DNA of 23,127 nt, taken from positions 1 to 23,127 of IMG/VR virus record IMGVR_UViG_3300025120_000590; one strand, given 5' to 3'. Position numbers and translations under genes: made by a program. The stretch comes from a virus. The notes beneath the pieces were generated by a model, which was not told the origin of the DNA, made no database searches, and worked only from the letters and a program-made list of their open reading frames with translations. Shown one piece after another: positions 1 through 11,143 of the stretch. The first letter of the stretch is position 1; each line of letters begins with the position of its first letter.

Positions 1-1
1 A

Positions 2-3000
2 GACAAGTTTGTTAGATATTTGAATACTTTTTACAGAGTAACTACTGAACATACATCAACCACAACTTTTGACTCAAGCCAATTTATTAAAATTTCAGAT
101 ATACCAGTAAGAGGTGGATCAACTGCGTTGTTCCGAAAAAACTTTGAAAGTGCAGTTACTGAAGTACCTTATGGAACAATTTATACTGAAATACAAGAAG
201 TTGTAGACTTTGTATTAGGTTATGCAAAACAACTAGAGACAGCAGGCTTCGTATTTAATTATTTTAATAAGGAATCAAACACTGTTGAAGACTGGAAATA
301 TAGTACAAAAGAGTTTTTATACTGGACTACACAAAATTGGGCCGCGGGCACACTTATTGCATTAAGTCCTAGTGCTAATCAAATTTCGTTTACAAGAAAA
401 TATGCTGTAGTTGATAATTTATATGATAATTTTTATGATTATTCTATGCAGAATAGTTCAGGCAATGCTTTAGAATCGACATTTACACGATTAACTAGAG
501 AAGGAAATACGTTTTCAGTCAACTTAGCAAATACTGCTGATGGAATTTATTACATGCAACTTCCGTTGGTACAAGTAGAGCATGTTGCAGTACTTGACAA
601 TATATCAGATTTTAAAGATGTAATTTATTCACCGGCATCGGGTTATAGACAAGACAGAATTAAAGTAATGGGATACCGAACTGCTAATTGGGACGGCACA
701 TTAAATATACCAGGATTTGTTTTTGATCAAGCAGAAGTAACTGAATGGCAAACTTATAAAGATTATGCTATAGGCGATACTGTGCGTTACAAAGAATTTT
801 ATTATTCTGCTAAAGACAAAATTGTCGGAGGCCAAAAATTTATATCGTCTGAATGGAACAGAATACCAAATCGACCTGAAACAAAATTATATACAAACTT
901 TGATTATAGAATTAATCAGTTTACAGATTTTTATGATCTTGATAGTGATAACTTTGATAGTGAACAACAGCGTTTAGCACAGCATTTAATTGGATATCAA
1001 AAACGTCAATATTTAGAAAATATTATTAACGATGATGTGTCACAATATAAATTTTATCAAGGTTTTATTCAAGACAAAGGATCACGTAATAGTATTGATA
1101 AACTATTTGATGCATTGGCAAGTGCCGACAAAGAGTCTGTGGACTTTTATGAAGAATGGGCTGTAAAAAATAATCAATATGGTTCGACTACTAACTTTGA
1201 AGAAGTTGAATGGCAACTAGATGAGTCTAAATTTAATCTTAGTCCTCAACCAATTGAATTAGTTGAAACATTACCAACAGCACCAACAGACTTAATTTAT
1301 AGAATACCAAATTACGATGTATTCTTAAAGCCTGAAAATTATGATGTAAACAAAATACCTACAAAATATACAAACGACGAGTATGCTAAAACAGTAGGTT
1401 ATGTTACTGGTGAAGATGTAAGTCGTGCAGTCCTTACAAAAGATAGTATTACAAGTTTTAGTATTAATGACATTAATAAAAATGATTATATCTGGGTAGC
1501 AACAAATAATCAAACATGGGATGTTATCCAACACACTGAAACTAAGTTACGAATTGAAACAGTAACTCCAATTGGAAGCGAAATTACTATAGGACTTAAC
1601 TTTACTGCTAGAGATATTATAGTAGGTGATGTATTTGGTATTACTAATGCAAATACTGCAACACTTACCACATTAGATGGATTTTATAAAGCAACTAAAG
1701 TTCAAGGTAATAATGTTACTTTTGAAACTGAAAATCAAGACTGGCAAGAGATAGATGAAACAATTGATATTAGTGGTACAATAACTATTTTTACTACTCA
1801 ACGTACAGCAACAATTAAAGATGCAAACAAGAATATTACTGCTAATTTAGGAACAAATGAATTAATTTGGATCGACGATGACGACAATCAAAAATGGACT
1901 GTTCTTAAAAATTCTCCAGTCTATAATGAGCACCAAAAAGTTTTAAGTTCATTACAATTAGATAGTACACAGCAAGGATTTGGACATGCATTAAGTGTAA
2001 ACGATGCTAACACTAAAATGGCAGTTGGCATACCATTTAAAGGCAACGGTGAAGTACACATTTATGTTCGACCTAGTGACAGTACAAATTTTGTGTTAGA
2101 TCAAATAGTACCAGCACCAACAAATGTTGCTGATGTATATGACGGTAGTACGCCTACAACGTCTATGAATTTCGGCGAAAGTGTTGCTCTTAGCCCAGAT
2201 GGAAAGTTCCTTGTAATTGGGTCTCCACATGCATCTAACATTTATAGTTTTTACAGAGGCGAATTTCAGCAAGGTGTTCCATATACAAAAAGTCAAATTG
2301 TAAAATACGGTCCGAACTTATATAAAGCAGTTCAAAATATTGATCCTGCTACAGGCGCAATATCATTTAGTAGTTTTGATTCATATGTAGATATTGTTAG
2401 TGATAGCGATAGTACTTTTATTAATTTATTACAAACTGGTGATTATAAAATTAATGATAGTATAGTATCCCATATGCTTATTAGAGCGCCTTTAAATGCT
2501 TATGAAGGAAGTACAGCAGGTGACGACATTGTACTAAAATGGAATAATTTTAGTAAATTAAATATTCAAGGTAGTACAACAGATATTCAACCATTTGATG
2601 GTGAATTCTCTACATTAACAGGCACATTTTTAAGTAACAGACATAACATTGAATACAAAGTAGATAATGTACTAGTAATTGAAAATTTTGTTAACTTACC
2701 ACAAATTAATGATACACTTTCAAGTAGCATTGCTAGTGGTACAGTAGTTTATGTAGCAAATAATTTAACAACTTGTACAGTTTACTTGTCAGATGTTAAT
2801 GGAACATTTACTCAATCAGGTTCAGTATTTGTTGGAACTATACGTATTGGCGATTACACAGAAGATTACACAAATTTAACTAGTAACTTAGGCGGTTACT
2901 GGTATATTAATACACCAACATATACTACAAGTGCAGATAGTACAAATACATTTATTGATCCAGGACATGGATTAATTTATCAAGATTTGTTAACAACTGC

Positions 3001-6000
3001 CAGTGGAAGAAACACAGCAAATTTTTACCATAATATTACAGATGCTAGACAGTTAGCAGTACAAGATGCTAACAATTCTGGTGCTACTTTAAGTTTAATG
3101 GACCAAGCATCATTTGCACAAACACTAACGTACGAAGGTGATCCATTAGAAGTATTTGCAGTTCAATCAAGTCCGTTATGGACCATAAGAGGAAATAAGC
3201 CATTTACTGATACAATATCTATCGGAAGTAAATTTAACATGACTATTGATAGTGTAAGCGGACTTACAAACTTTGCAGATACTGCAATGAGTAAAGAGTT
3301 GTTTAATAAAGAACATACTGTTTATGATTTATGGGACGGATATATTGACTTTACATTTGACGAGTTTGATCAAGCAAATCAATTACCTTTCGAGCCAATC
3401 GTAGGAGACACTGTAAAAGATACTATTACAGGTGCAACAGCAGAAATAACTTTTTATAAAAGACAGTTTAATACTGTTAGAATTTATGTAAAGAATGTTA
3501 CTGGGGTATGGAGTAAAGGTAACGATCATAACGAAGATGCAGATATATTCCGTTCACGTGGTGCTACTGACCGTAACATGGGTAGAATAAGTGCAGTAAG
3601 TTTAGAAGGAACACGTATTGGTAAAATTATTGTTTTAGAAGAATCTAGTAATTTTGCAGATGCAACAATTAGTGAACTTACAGATATTGAATATTGGTTT
3701 TATAATGAAACTACACTTACAGGTATACCTCGTGAACCTAACATTCCAGCATCAAATAACAGAGATTGGCAATTAGTTACTAATATTCCTGTTGAAAATA
3801 AAGCAGGAGCAATGGCTAGCGGATTACAGCAAGAGGGTATGTTTAGTGTTTACGATTTAAATGATCAAATACAATTTGATATAAAATCCCATTTTACTGT
3901 TCCAGAAAGAAAAGCACATGCTAAACTTGGTGATGAAGTACAGTTTACAAAAGATAGTGCTTTATATAGATTAAGTATTGCATCAAAAGGTGCAGGGACT
4001 CAAGCAAATTCAGGTAGTATACATTTTGTTAAACACGGTACTAAAACAGAGTCAGGTGTTATAAGCACATATGATTGGCAATTAGATATTGATCCAAACT
4101 ATAGAGGAATATTTAGTACATTAGTATTCTATAAGCAAAACGAAATTGTTGAGTATCAAGATAGACTTTACAAAGCAAAAAGAAACATTGCAAGTGGTAG
4201 TGCATTTATTAGCACTGATTGGGGAAATGTTATAGACGGTACTGCACATGTTGGATTTATTCCGACAGTTGGTACAAATGCTATTATTGGTGAAGAAGTA
4301 TTTGACCCAGAATATGGTATTAGAGATTTTGCAAGAAAATACGATCAGTCAAAAGATGGCGAAGTGTTACTTGTAAGTTCTAGAATACAAGGCAATGATA
4401 GTACAGGCGAACGTGTAGTTGTTGTATACAGAAGATTGCCTGAAGGACAAATGACTGTATCACAGACTATTAAACCGCCTTACGAAGATTTGTCAACAGG
4501 CTCGTTTACAGGATTTGGTGACAGTATAAGCATTAGTAGCGATGGTGAAATGATTGCTATTGGCGAACCTTATAACGATGACATTAAAAAAGATCAAGGT
4601 AAAGTGTACATTTATACTTTAGTTAACGGACAGTTTACATTAACTCAAGAAGTGTTTAGTCCAAATGGAGAACAAGCAGAACAATTTGGTTCTTATTTAA
4701 ATTTTGATGGTAACCAACTATGTGTAACTTCATTAAACGGTGATATTGAAATACCAACAACATTTGATAACAATACAACTTTATTTGATGACGAGTTTAC
4801 TAAATTTAAATCAATAGATATGGATAGTGGTGTTATCTTTATGTATGAAAGAATTAATCAGTCATTATTATTTGCACAAGAATTTATTATAGACGAACCA
4901 TTAGCAACTAATTTTGGTAAAAATATTTTAATGAATAATAATCACGTGTATACAAGTATGCCAGAAGTAACAAACTTACTAACCTACCAAGGTATGATTA
5001 TAGACTTTAGAAAAACGATTGGGGCTAAGGCATGGAAAACACATAGAAGTCCAATCGATCAAGTAGATATTAGTAAAATTAAAAGTGCATTTTTGTATAA
5101 TATACAAACAAATACTCTTATTGAAGATTTAGATTATATTGACCCTGTACAAGGAAAAATTGCAGGTCCAGCAGAACAAGAATTATCATATAAAACATAT
5201 TATGATCCAGCAACATATAGTGTAGGTAATGATACTGTTGTTATTGATGAACAAAATTCTTGGGGACAACCAAACGTAGGTCAGTTATGGTGGGATCTAA
5301 GTGCAGTTAAATTTTATAATTACCAACAAAATAATATTACATACCAAACAAATTATTGGGGTGAAGTATTTCCAGGAACTAGTGTTGAAGTTTATGAATG
5401 GGTAGAGTCTGATTTATTACCAAGTGAATGGGATGCCTTAGCAGATAGTGAAAATGGTATTGCTTCAGGAGTAAGTGGTACAAGTAGATATGGTGATTTT
5501 GTTTACTCTCAAAAATTAACATGGGATCCTATTGCTAAAATTAGCAAACCAAGATATTTTTATTGGGTAGCAAACAAACGTGTTGTACCAACAACTGCTA
5601 ATAGAAAAATTACAGCGTTTGATGTAAAGCGTTTGATAGAAGATCCTGTAGGACAAGGACATAAGTTTGTAGGCTTAATGGCTAAAGATAGATATGTACT
5701 TTTTAATTGCGAGCCTTTACTGAGTGGTAACAATGTTGCATTTAATTTACGTTATTATACACTTGATAATGTTGAACAAAATATTCATAACGAATATCAG
5801 ATGCTAACTCAAGGTGTAGGATCTAGCAAACCAACTAGAGATATTGAACAAAAATGGTTTGATAGTTTAATTGGCTATGATAAACAATTTAGATTAGTAC
5901 CAGATCCTAAACTTAGTGCTAAAGCAAAATATGGTATTGGTAACAATCCTAGACAGTCTATGTTTATTAATAAATCAGAAGCATACAAGCAAGTTATCGA

Positions 6001-9000
6001 GCGTGTTAATGATATATTAATTAAAAATATTATTGTTGATGAGTTTGATATTAGTGATCTAACTAAAAGTGATCCTCAACCGCTTGCAAGTTCACGTAGG
6101 TATGATATAAAGATTGATACATATGATGACCTTGCATTTGTTGGAATTGCTAAAAGAACTACAGCAATACTAACACCAACAGTAGTAGATGGCAAAATTA
6201 CTAGTGTTGCAATTACAAATTCAGGTAAAGGTTACGTAGATCCAACTTATAATTCAACTATAGGCGGAACTAGATTAGGTCCGCAAATTACAATTACAGG
6301 AATTGGCAGAGATGCTGTACTTGAATCTGAAATTAATGAGTTAGGACAAATTACAAAAATTAATATTATTGATCCAGGATTAGGATATGACGAAAATATT
6401 GTACTCTCAGTTAGAAACTTTACTGTGCTTGTTGCAAGTGATTCAAATGTTGCTAACAAATGGTCTTTATATAATTACAATGGTATTAAATGGAACAGAA
6501 CTGTTAGTCAACGTTTTGATACAAACTTATACTGGAGTTATGCAGACTGGTATGCAACAGGATATAGTGAATTTACTGAAATTAAAAATTTAATTGATTT
6601 TAGTTACCAACTAACATCTCTAAATAACGATATAGGCGACACAGTCAAAATTTCATCAATAGGATCAGGAGGCTGGTTGCTTTTAGAAAAAATTGCAAAC
6701 TTAGATACAGAAGATTATACACAAAATTATAAAGTTGTTGGTAAGAAAAATGCAACAATACAGTTTAGCAATAATTTATATGATACTTCAGTTAATAAAA
6801 CCGGCTTTGATACTGACACATTTGATACTACATTCTACGATAATCAACCAGTAACAGAATCAAGAGTAGTTTTAGAAACTCTTAGAGATCATATTTTAGT
6901 AGATAATCTAGAAGTACATTATAATGAGTTGTTTATTGCAAGTATAAGATACGCATTTAGTGAACAACCTAATATTGATTGGGCATTTAAAACATCATTT
7001 ATAAAAGCACAGCATAATGTTGGTGACTTAGGACAAAAAGTTACGTTTAAAAATGATAACATTGATAACTACCAAGATTATATAAATGAAGTTAAACCTT
7101 TCAAAACTAAAATTAGAGAATATGTGTCTAGTTATGAAAAAACTGATCCTACAAATAGTGTTTTAACTGATTTTGATTTACCTCCTAGATATAAATTTGA
7201 AAACAAAATTATACAAGCGTCAACAGCAAAAGTTACAAATAATCTTATAACAAGTCCTCCAAATAGTACTAGTTCTTATCCTGATAAACATTGGTTAGAA
7301 AATTCAGGTTATGAAATAAAAGAAATTTCAATTGGTAATACAGGATCAAACTACACATTACCACCAGTAGTTTCAATCGAAGGCGGTGGCGGACAAGGTG
7401 CTACTGCTAAAGCATTTTTAAATTCAGGAAAACTTTCAAAAATTGAAGTTACTAATTCTGGGAACGGATATCTAAAAGCACCAGAAGTAGTATTAAACGG
7501 TAGTGTAGAGGATGGCGGTACTAAAGCAACTGCTAGAGCAGTGCTTGGAAATGGTAAAGTTAGAGGAACCCATATTATATCAAGATTTGATAGAGTAAGT
7601 GGTCAACCTTATTATTTAGAAGTAGCAAGAACAGAAACATTTACAGGTGATAACGTTACTCCAAATTATAAATTAAAATGGCCAATGAATCTAAATGGTG
7701 CAAAAGTTAAAATTTATATTGACAATGTAGAATTATTAAAAAGTGAGTACACTTATAGTAACTATGATGATTTAACTAAAGGATATTCTAGACAGTGTGG
7801 TAAAATTACATTTACTATTCCTCCAAAACTAACTAAAACAGTTAGAGTTGATTATGAACTTGCTCCAAACTTATTAACTGCTCAAGATAGAGTACAGTCA
7901 TACTATAAACCAGTTGATGGTATGATTGGTAAAGACATTTCGCAACTTATGATGGGTGTCGACTTTGGCGGTGTAGAAGTTAAAAGTTTTGATTTTGCAG
8001 GTATTGGAGGATTTGAAAATAGAGGCTTCGGAACTGAAGCATACGACATTTATGATTCAACGTTTGAAGATTTAATTTTCTACTTAGATGGGTCAACAGC
8101 AGAACTTACTTGGAAAACACCATTAGAAAGCGGTGTTATATATAATGTATACAAAAATAATGTAAGACTTGACGATATAAACTATCCAAGTAGTCCTACA
8201 AATCCAAATGCTGTTATGACAAGTATTACAGGTGACGGTGTATTAACTTCAATTAACATTCAAAATTTTGGAATAACAAGTAAAGACGATGATATTTTTG
8301 TTATAAGAAAAACAACTAGTGATGGTAGTTTTAAACCAGACCCTGCAAGTTATGATACTGAACTAACTGGCGGCGCATTATCGTATAGTAACGCTAAAGG
8401 TATTGATGCAAGTGATATTATTGTAGATGGTGACGGATTTATTACACCAATGACAACTAGTGGACCTGAAGAACTTATTCCAGGAAAAATCTCAGACACA
8501 GTTGACATTAAAGTTTTTCATAGACCAGATGACGGAACAAGTAATGTGCAAACACAGTTCTTCCAAACAGATGGCGCAACACAGACATATAGTATTGGTA
8601 TACATCCGCACAATAGTGAAGCAGTTTTTGTAACTCTTGATAATGCTAGAGTTAATAGTACAGATTATATAATTAACTATGTTAATGATACAATTACATT
8701 TACAACAGCACCAGTAGCAGGCAAAGTACTAAGCATAGTTACAATGGGTATAAGCGGACAGAAAATTTTAGATATTAATAAGTTTGTAGCAGACGGAAGT
8801 ACAAATACATACACTACTAATTTAAAATATCAAACAGGTGTAAGCCATTATGTAACTATTAACGGCATAGCAATAAATTCTACACTTTCTCAAGATACAA
8901 ATAAGTATTTTGTAATTACATTTGATACTGCACCACAAGCAGGACAACTTGTTGACTACGGATTATTTTATACAACTGCTAAAACTTTTAGTGCAACTAA

Positions 9001-10510
9001 TGTTCAAACATTAACAGGTGACGGATCAACTACAATATTCGATGTAAATCCAGCACTAGTTGGTGGATTACCAACTGCACAAAATGCTATAGTTGAAGTA
9101 AACAACAATATACTCGATGCAGGATACAATGTAGACTTTACAATTACTAATGCGGCAACTAGAGAATATCAAATCCAAGAATGGCAGTTCTTTAGTAACA
9201 GCGTTAGGGGCGAAGATATAGAAGTTTATCTCAATGACGAGTTACTTGCTAAGAATATTAAATATAGGTGGGATAGTGCAAACAATAGTGTTGTATTATC
9301 AGCAGGTATTGGAGCAGTAGGCGACAAATTAGATATATTCTTTAGCATCGACGGACAGTATGCATTTGGTTATGTAGGTGTTGGGGCAGATAGTAGTACT
9401 AAATTTTTGCAAGATAGAAGCAAAATATATTTTGATACAGCACCTGCTCTAGGAGAAACAATAAGAATTACTTCATTTAGTAATCATGATGTACAAGATT
9501 TTGAGCGTATCAAATACGATCTTGTAAGTAGAGTTGTATTAGTACCAGGAACAACAAACTTTAAAGAATACGTTACTTTAAGTAACGGACTTGTAGAATT
9601 AAGACATAAAGCACAAGATTCAGAATATGTTTGGGTAATTGTAAATGGAGTTAGGTTAGCACCAAACGTTGATTACTATGTAACTGAAGATCAGAAATAT
9701 GTAAAAATTATACAAAAACTAAGTGCAAATGATAAAGTAGAATTGTTACAATTTGGCGAAGAGCAACTAGTACATAGATTTGGATTTAGACAGTTTAAAG
9801 ATATACTGAACCGTGTTCACTACAAGCGATTGGACGATGCGAATAAGTATAAACTAGCACAGGACCTTAATTGGTGGGATACTAGAGTTGAACTAGTAGA
9901 CGCTTCAGATTTACCAGAACCTGGTAAAAAGAAACAAATTCCGGGTGTTGTGTTTATTAACGGTGAAAGAATTGAGTACTACGTGAAGCAAGGAAATAGT
10001 TTACGTCAACTACGCAGAGGTACCTTAGGTACTGGTGTAAACACACTTATTGTTTCAGGAACTGAAGTAAGAGATCAAAGTCCAGGCGAAAACATGCCTT
10101 ACGCAGATCAAACACTAACACAAGTGTTTACAGCAGATGGTACAACAGCATCATATGAATTAGATTTTACTCCTACACAGGGTATAAACGAATTTGAAGT
10201 ATTTGTTGCTGGAAAAAGACTTCGTAAAAATGTGATAAGTAGTTATCAAGTAGACACTAAAGATAGTGCAGGAAACTTTGTAACTAGATTTATTGCACAA
10301 GATAGTGCTGAAGGTGATGTTACATTACCAGTAGAATTCACATTAAGTGGTAGTACACTGGGATTAGCAGTAACTCCAGAGCAAGATCAGAAGGTAACGG
10401 TGGTTAGACGAGTGGGTCAAACATGGACAAAAGCAGGAGAAAGCCTAGTTGATGCAGAAAATGACGTTGCAACGTTTCTAAAGGCAAGAACAACGGAACT
10501 ACCTAAATAA
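2..10510 (+). CDS. Giant multi-module virion structural protein (5' end outside window)
   Basis: This is the 3' part of a giant phage structural protein, probably a baseplate or tail component carrying adhesive modules. The frame is open from base 2; the first start-like codon, TTG at 20, has no ribosome site and the frame continues upstream, so the true start lies outside. Residues counted from base 20: carbohydrate-binding-like modules (Y..G..V.Y....Y.A) near 245-285, 749-777 and 1371-1404; FG-GAP-like propeller blades near 654-684, 717-747, 1497-1534, 1555-1576 and 1632-1650; Gly-rich GxGY modules near 2069-2125 and 2442-2493; several fibre modules (DGsT..F.......V.V.g..L....Y) from about 2542 to the C-terminus; and a conserved-looking segment with INGERIEYY and LRRGTLGTG near 3314-3341. 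Only about three Cys are present. The C-terminal part resembles large virion proteins of marine T4-like phages as I remember them. A fusion of baseplate-wedge and fibre functions is inference. Phage structural role is confident; exact role is not. Confidence 0.85.
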   Translation, partial: DKFVRYLNTFYRVTTEHTSTTTFDSSQFIKISDIPVRGGSTALFRKNFESAVTEVPYGTIYTEIQEVVDFVLGYAKQLETAGFVFNYFNKESNTVEDWKYSTKEFLYWTTQNWAAGTLIALSPSANQISFTRKYAVVDNLYDNFYDYSMQNSSGNALESTFTRLTREGNTFSVNLANTADGIYYMQLPLVQVEHVAVLDNISDFKDVIYSPASGYRQDRIKVMGYRTANWDGTLNIPGFVFDQAEVTEWQTYKDYAIGDTVRYKEFYYSAKDKIVGGQKFISSEWNRIPNRPETKLYTNFDYRINQFTDFYDLDSDNFDSEQQRLAQHLIGYQKRQYLENIINDDVSQYKFYQGFIQDKGSRNSIDKLFDALASADKESVDFYEEWAVKNNQYGSTTNFEEVEWQLDESKFNLSPQPIELVETLPTAPTDLIYRIPNYDVFLKPENYDVNKIPTKYTNDEYAKTVGYVTGEDVSRAVLTKDSITSFSINDINKNDYIWVATNNQTWDVIQHTETKLRIETVTPIGSEITIGLNFTARDIIVGDVFGITNANTATLTTLDGFYKATKVQGNNVTFETENQDWQEIDETIDISGTITIFTTQRTATIKDANKNITANLGTNELIWIDDDDNQKWTVLKNSPVYNEHQKVLSSLQLDSTQQGFGHALSVNDANTKMAVGIPFKGNGEVHIYVRPSDSTNFVLDQIVPAPTNVADVYDGSTPTTSMNFGESVALSPDGKFLVIGSPHASNIYSFYRGEFQQGVPYTKSQIVKYGPNLYKAVQNIDPATGAISFSSFDSYVDIVSDSDSTFINLLQTGDYKINDSIVSHMLIRAPLNAYEGSTAGDDIVLKWNNFSKLNIQGSTTDIQPFDGEFSTLTGTFLSNRHNIEYKVDNVLVIENFVNLPQINDTLSSSIASGTVVYVANNLTTCTVYLSDVNGTFTQSGSVFVGTIRIGDYTEDYTNLTSNLGGYWYINTPTYTTSADSTNTFIDPGHGLIYQDLLTTASGRNTANFYHNITDARQLAVQDANNSGATLSLMDQASFAQTLTYEGDPLEVFAVQSSPLWTIRGNKPFTDTISIGSKFNMTIDSVSGLTNFADTAMSKELFNKEHTVYDLWDGYIDFTFDEFDQANQLPFEPIVGDTVKDTITGATAEITFYKRQFNTVRIYVKNVTGVWSKGNDHNEDADIFRSRGATDRNMGRISAVSLEGTRIGKIIVLEESSNFADATISELTDIEYWFYNETTLTGIPREPNIPASNNRDWQLVTNIPVENKAGAMASGLQQEGMFSVYDLNDQIQFDIKSHFTVPERKAHAKLGDEVQFTKDSALYRLSIASKGAGTQANSGSIHFVKHGTKTESGVISTYDWQLDIDPNYRGIFSTLVFYKQNEIVEYQDRLYKAKRNIASGSAFISTDWGNVIDGTAHVGFIPTVGTNAIIGEEVFDPEYGIRDFARKYDQSKDGEVLLVSSRIQGNDSTGERVVVVYRRLPEGQMTVSQTIKPPYEDLSTGSFTGFGDSISISSDGEMIAIGEPYNDDIKKDQGKVYIYTLVNGQFTLTQEVFSPNGEQAEQFGSYLNFDGNQLCVTSLNGDIEIPTTFDNNTTLFDDEFTKFKSIDMDSGVIFMYERINQSLLFAQEFIIDEPLATNFGKNILMNNNHVYTSMPEVTNLLTYQGMIIDFRKTIGAKAWKTHRSPIDQVDISKIKSAFLYNIQTNTLIEDLDYIDPVQGKIAGPAEQELSYKTYYDPATYSVGNDTVVIDEQNSWGQPNVGQLWWDLSAVKFYNYQQNNITYQTNYWGEVFPGTSVEVYEWVESDLLPSEWDALADSENGIASGVSGTSRYGDFVYSQKLTWDPIAKISKPRYFYWVANKRVVPTTANRKITAFDVKRLIEDPVGQGHKFVGLMAKDRYVLFNCEPLLSGNNVAFNLRYYTLDNVEQNIHNEYQMLTQGVGSSKPTRDIEQKWFDSLIGYDKQFRLVPDPKLSAKAKYGIGNNPRQSMFINKSEAYKQVIERVNDILIKNIIVDEFDISDLTKSDPQPLASSRRYDIKIDTYDDLAFVGIAKRTTAILTPTVVDGKITSVAITNSGKGYVDPTYNSTIGGTRLGPQITITGIGRDAVLESEINELGQITKINIIDPGLGYDENIVLSVRNFTVLVASDSNVANKWSLYNYNGIKWNRTVSQRFDTNLYWSYADWYATGYSEFTEIKNLIDFSYQLTSLNNDIGDTVKISSIGSGGWLLLEKIANLDTEDYTQNYKVVGKKNATIQFSNNLYDTSVNKTGFDTDTFDTTFYDNQPVTESRVVLETLRDHILVDNLEVHYNELFIASIRYAFSEQPNIDWAFKTSFIKAQHNVGDLGQKVTFKNDNIDNYQDYINEVKPFKTKIREYVSSYEKTDPTNSVLTDFDLPPRYKFENKIIQASTAKVTNNLITSPPNSTSSYPDKHWLENSGYEIKEISIGNTGSNYTLPPVVSIEGGGGQGATAKAFLNSGKLSKIEVTNSGNGYLKAPEVVLNGSVEDGGTKATARAVLGNGKVRGTHIISRFDRVSGQPYYLEVARTETFTGDNVTPNYKLKWPMNLNGAKVKIYIDNVELLKSEYTYSNYDDLTKGYSRQCGKITFTIPPKLTKTVRVDYELAPNLLTAQDRVQSYYKPVDGMIGKDISQLMMGVDFGGVEVKSFDFAGIGGFENRGFGTEAYDIYDSTFEDLIFYLDGSTAELTWKTPLESGVIYNVYKNNVRLDDINYPSSPTNPNAVMTSITGDGVLTSINIQNFGITSKDDDIFVIRKTTSDGSFKPDPASYDTELTGGALSYSNAKGIDASDIIVDGDGFITPMTTSGPEELIPGKISDTVDIKVFHRPDDGTSNVQTQFFQTDGATQTYSIGIHPHNSEAVFVTLDNARVNSTDYIINYVNDTITFTTAPVAGKVLSIVTMGISGQKILDINKFVADGSTNTYTTNLKYQTGVSHYVTINGIAINSTLSQDTNKYFVITFDTAPQAGQLVDYGLFYTTAKTFSATNVQTLTGDGSTTIFDVNPALVGGLPTAQNAIVEVNNNILDAGYNVDFTITNAATREYQIQEWQFFSNSVRGEDIEVYLNDELLAKNIKYRWDSANNSVVLSAGIGAVGDKLDIFFSIDGQYAFGYVGVGADSSTKFLQDRSKIYFDTAPALGETIRITSFSNHDVQDFERIKYDLVSRVVLVPGTTNFKEYVTLSNGLVELRHKAQDSEYVWVIVNGVRLAPNVDYYVTEDQKYVKIIQKLSANDKVELLQFGEEQLVHRFGFRQFKDILNRVHYKRLDDANKYKLAQDLNWWDTRVELVDASDLPEPGKKKQIPGVVFINGERIEYYVKQGNSLRQLRRGTLGTGVNTLIVSGTEVRDQSPGENMPYADQTLTQVFTADGTTASYELDFTPTQGINEFEVFVAGKRLRKNVISSYQVDTKDSAGNFVTRFIAQDSAEGDVTLPVEFTLSGSTLGLAVTPEQDQKVTVVRRVGQTWTKAGESLVDAENDVATFLKARTTELPK

Positions 10511-10513
10511 ATA
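10506..10513 (+). promoter_or_regulatory. T4-type late promoter octamer (AATAAATA)
   Basis: AATAAATA overlaps the stop codon of the giant gene and ends 21 bases before the ATG at 10535. It differs from the T4 late consensus TATAAATA only in the first base, which is variable in marine T4-like phages. The octamer acts as an extended -10 for the phage late sigma factor (gp55 type) and needs no -35. Position and matching motifs before 15018 and 16528 support it. A chance match is possible in AT-rich DNA. Confidence 0.5.
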
Positions 10514-10534
10514 CAGTAGCAGTGAGAGAAAAAC

Positions 10535-11140
10535 ATGACAGACAAATTAAATGATAAAAGTGGAGTAGTAGTTAAAGGACATATCAAAATACATGATCCA
10601 AAAACTGGCGAAGTGTATGTTGATAAGCGTAATGCTATTCACTACGAAAATATGAGTATTGCTCTTGCAGAAAGCCTTGCAAATCAAGGTCAAGGCATGA
10701 TATATGAAATGAGTTTTGGTAATGGAGGAACTAGCGTAGATCCAACAGGTATTATTACATACTTAACACCAAACAGTACAGGAACAAATGCTAGTTTGTA
10801 CAACCAAACATTTACTAAAGTTGTAGATGACAGAAGTACAAGCAACACTGATCCTGTAAGAAATAAAATTGAAACACGTCATGTTAGTGGAACAAATTAC
10901 ACAGATATTGTTGTAACTTGTTTACTAGATTATGGAGAGCCAGAAGGTCAAGATGCATTTGATACTGCTACAGATACAAATAACCTTTATGTGTTTGACG
11001 AACTAGGACTTAAAAGTTATAGCCCATCAGGCACAGGTAGATTAATTACACATGTTATTTTCCACCCTGTACAAAAAAGTTTAAACAGATTAGTTCAAAT
11101 TGATTATACAGTGCGTGTACAAAGTTTGTCAGGAGTTTAA
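10535..11140 (+). CDS. Virion structural protein, 201 aa (marine T4-like type)
   Basis: This is a 201-residue soluble protein without signal peptide or membrane segment. The N-terminus (residues 1-50) has short beta-type stretches around a GHIKIHDPKTGEVYVDKRN segment. The middle is Gly/Thr/Asn-rich (SFGNGGTSVDPTG), and the C-terminus ends in a strand-rich IDYTVRVQSL. Proteins of this kind sit beside baseplate and fibre genes in marine T4-like phages and are usually labelled virion structural protein. A late-promoter-like octamer lies 21 bases upstream, and a purine-rich GAGAGAA precedes the ATG. The next gene begins 3 bases after its stop, so the two are probably co-translated. A role as connector between the giant protein and the fibres is inference from position. 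I recognise no catalytic motif. Confidence 0.75.
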   Translation: MTDKLNDKSGVVVKGHIKIHDPKTGEVYVDKRNAIHYENMSIALAESLANQGQGMIYEMSFGNGGTSVDPTGIITYLTPNSTGTNASLYNQTFTKVVDDRSTSNTDPVRNKIETRHVSGTNYTDIVVTCLLDYGEPEGQDAFDTATDTNNLYVFDELGLKSYSPSGTGRLITHVIFHPVQKSLNRLVQIDYTVRVQSLSGV

Positions 11141-11143
11141 TAG

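Noticed and set aside
20-22. TTG as the true start of the giant gene
   Set aside because: The frame is open upstream to the window edge and no ribosome site precedes it, so the gene most likely begins outside the window.
1325-1534. Minus-strand open frames inside the large genes (also at 2096, 6247, 11992, 14193, 21379 and 22162)
   Set aside because: They lie opposite well-supported genes, encode low-complexity or unrecognisable peptides and lack ribosome sites.
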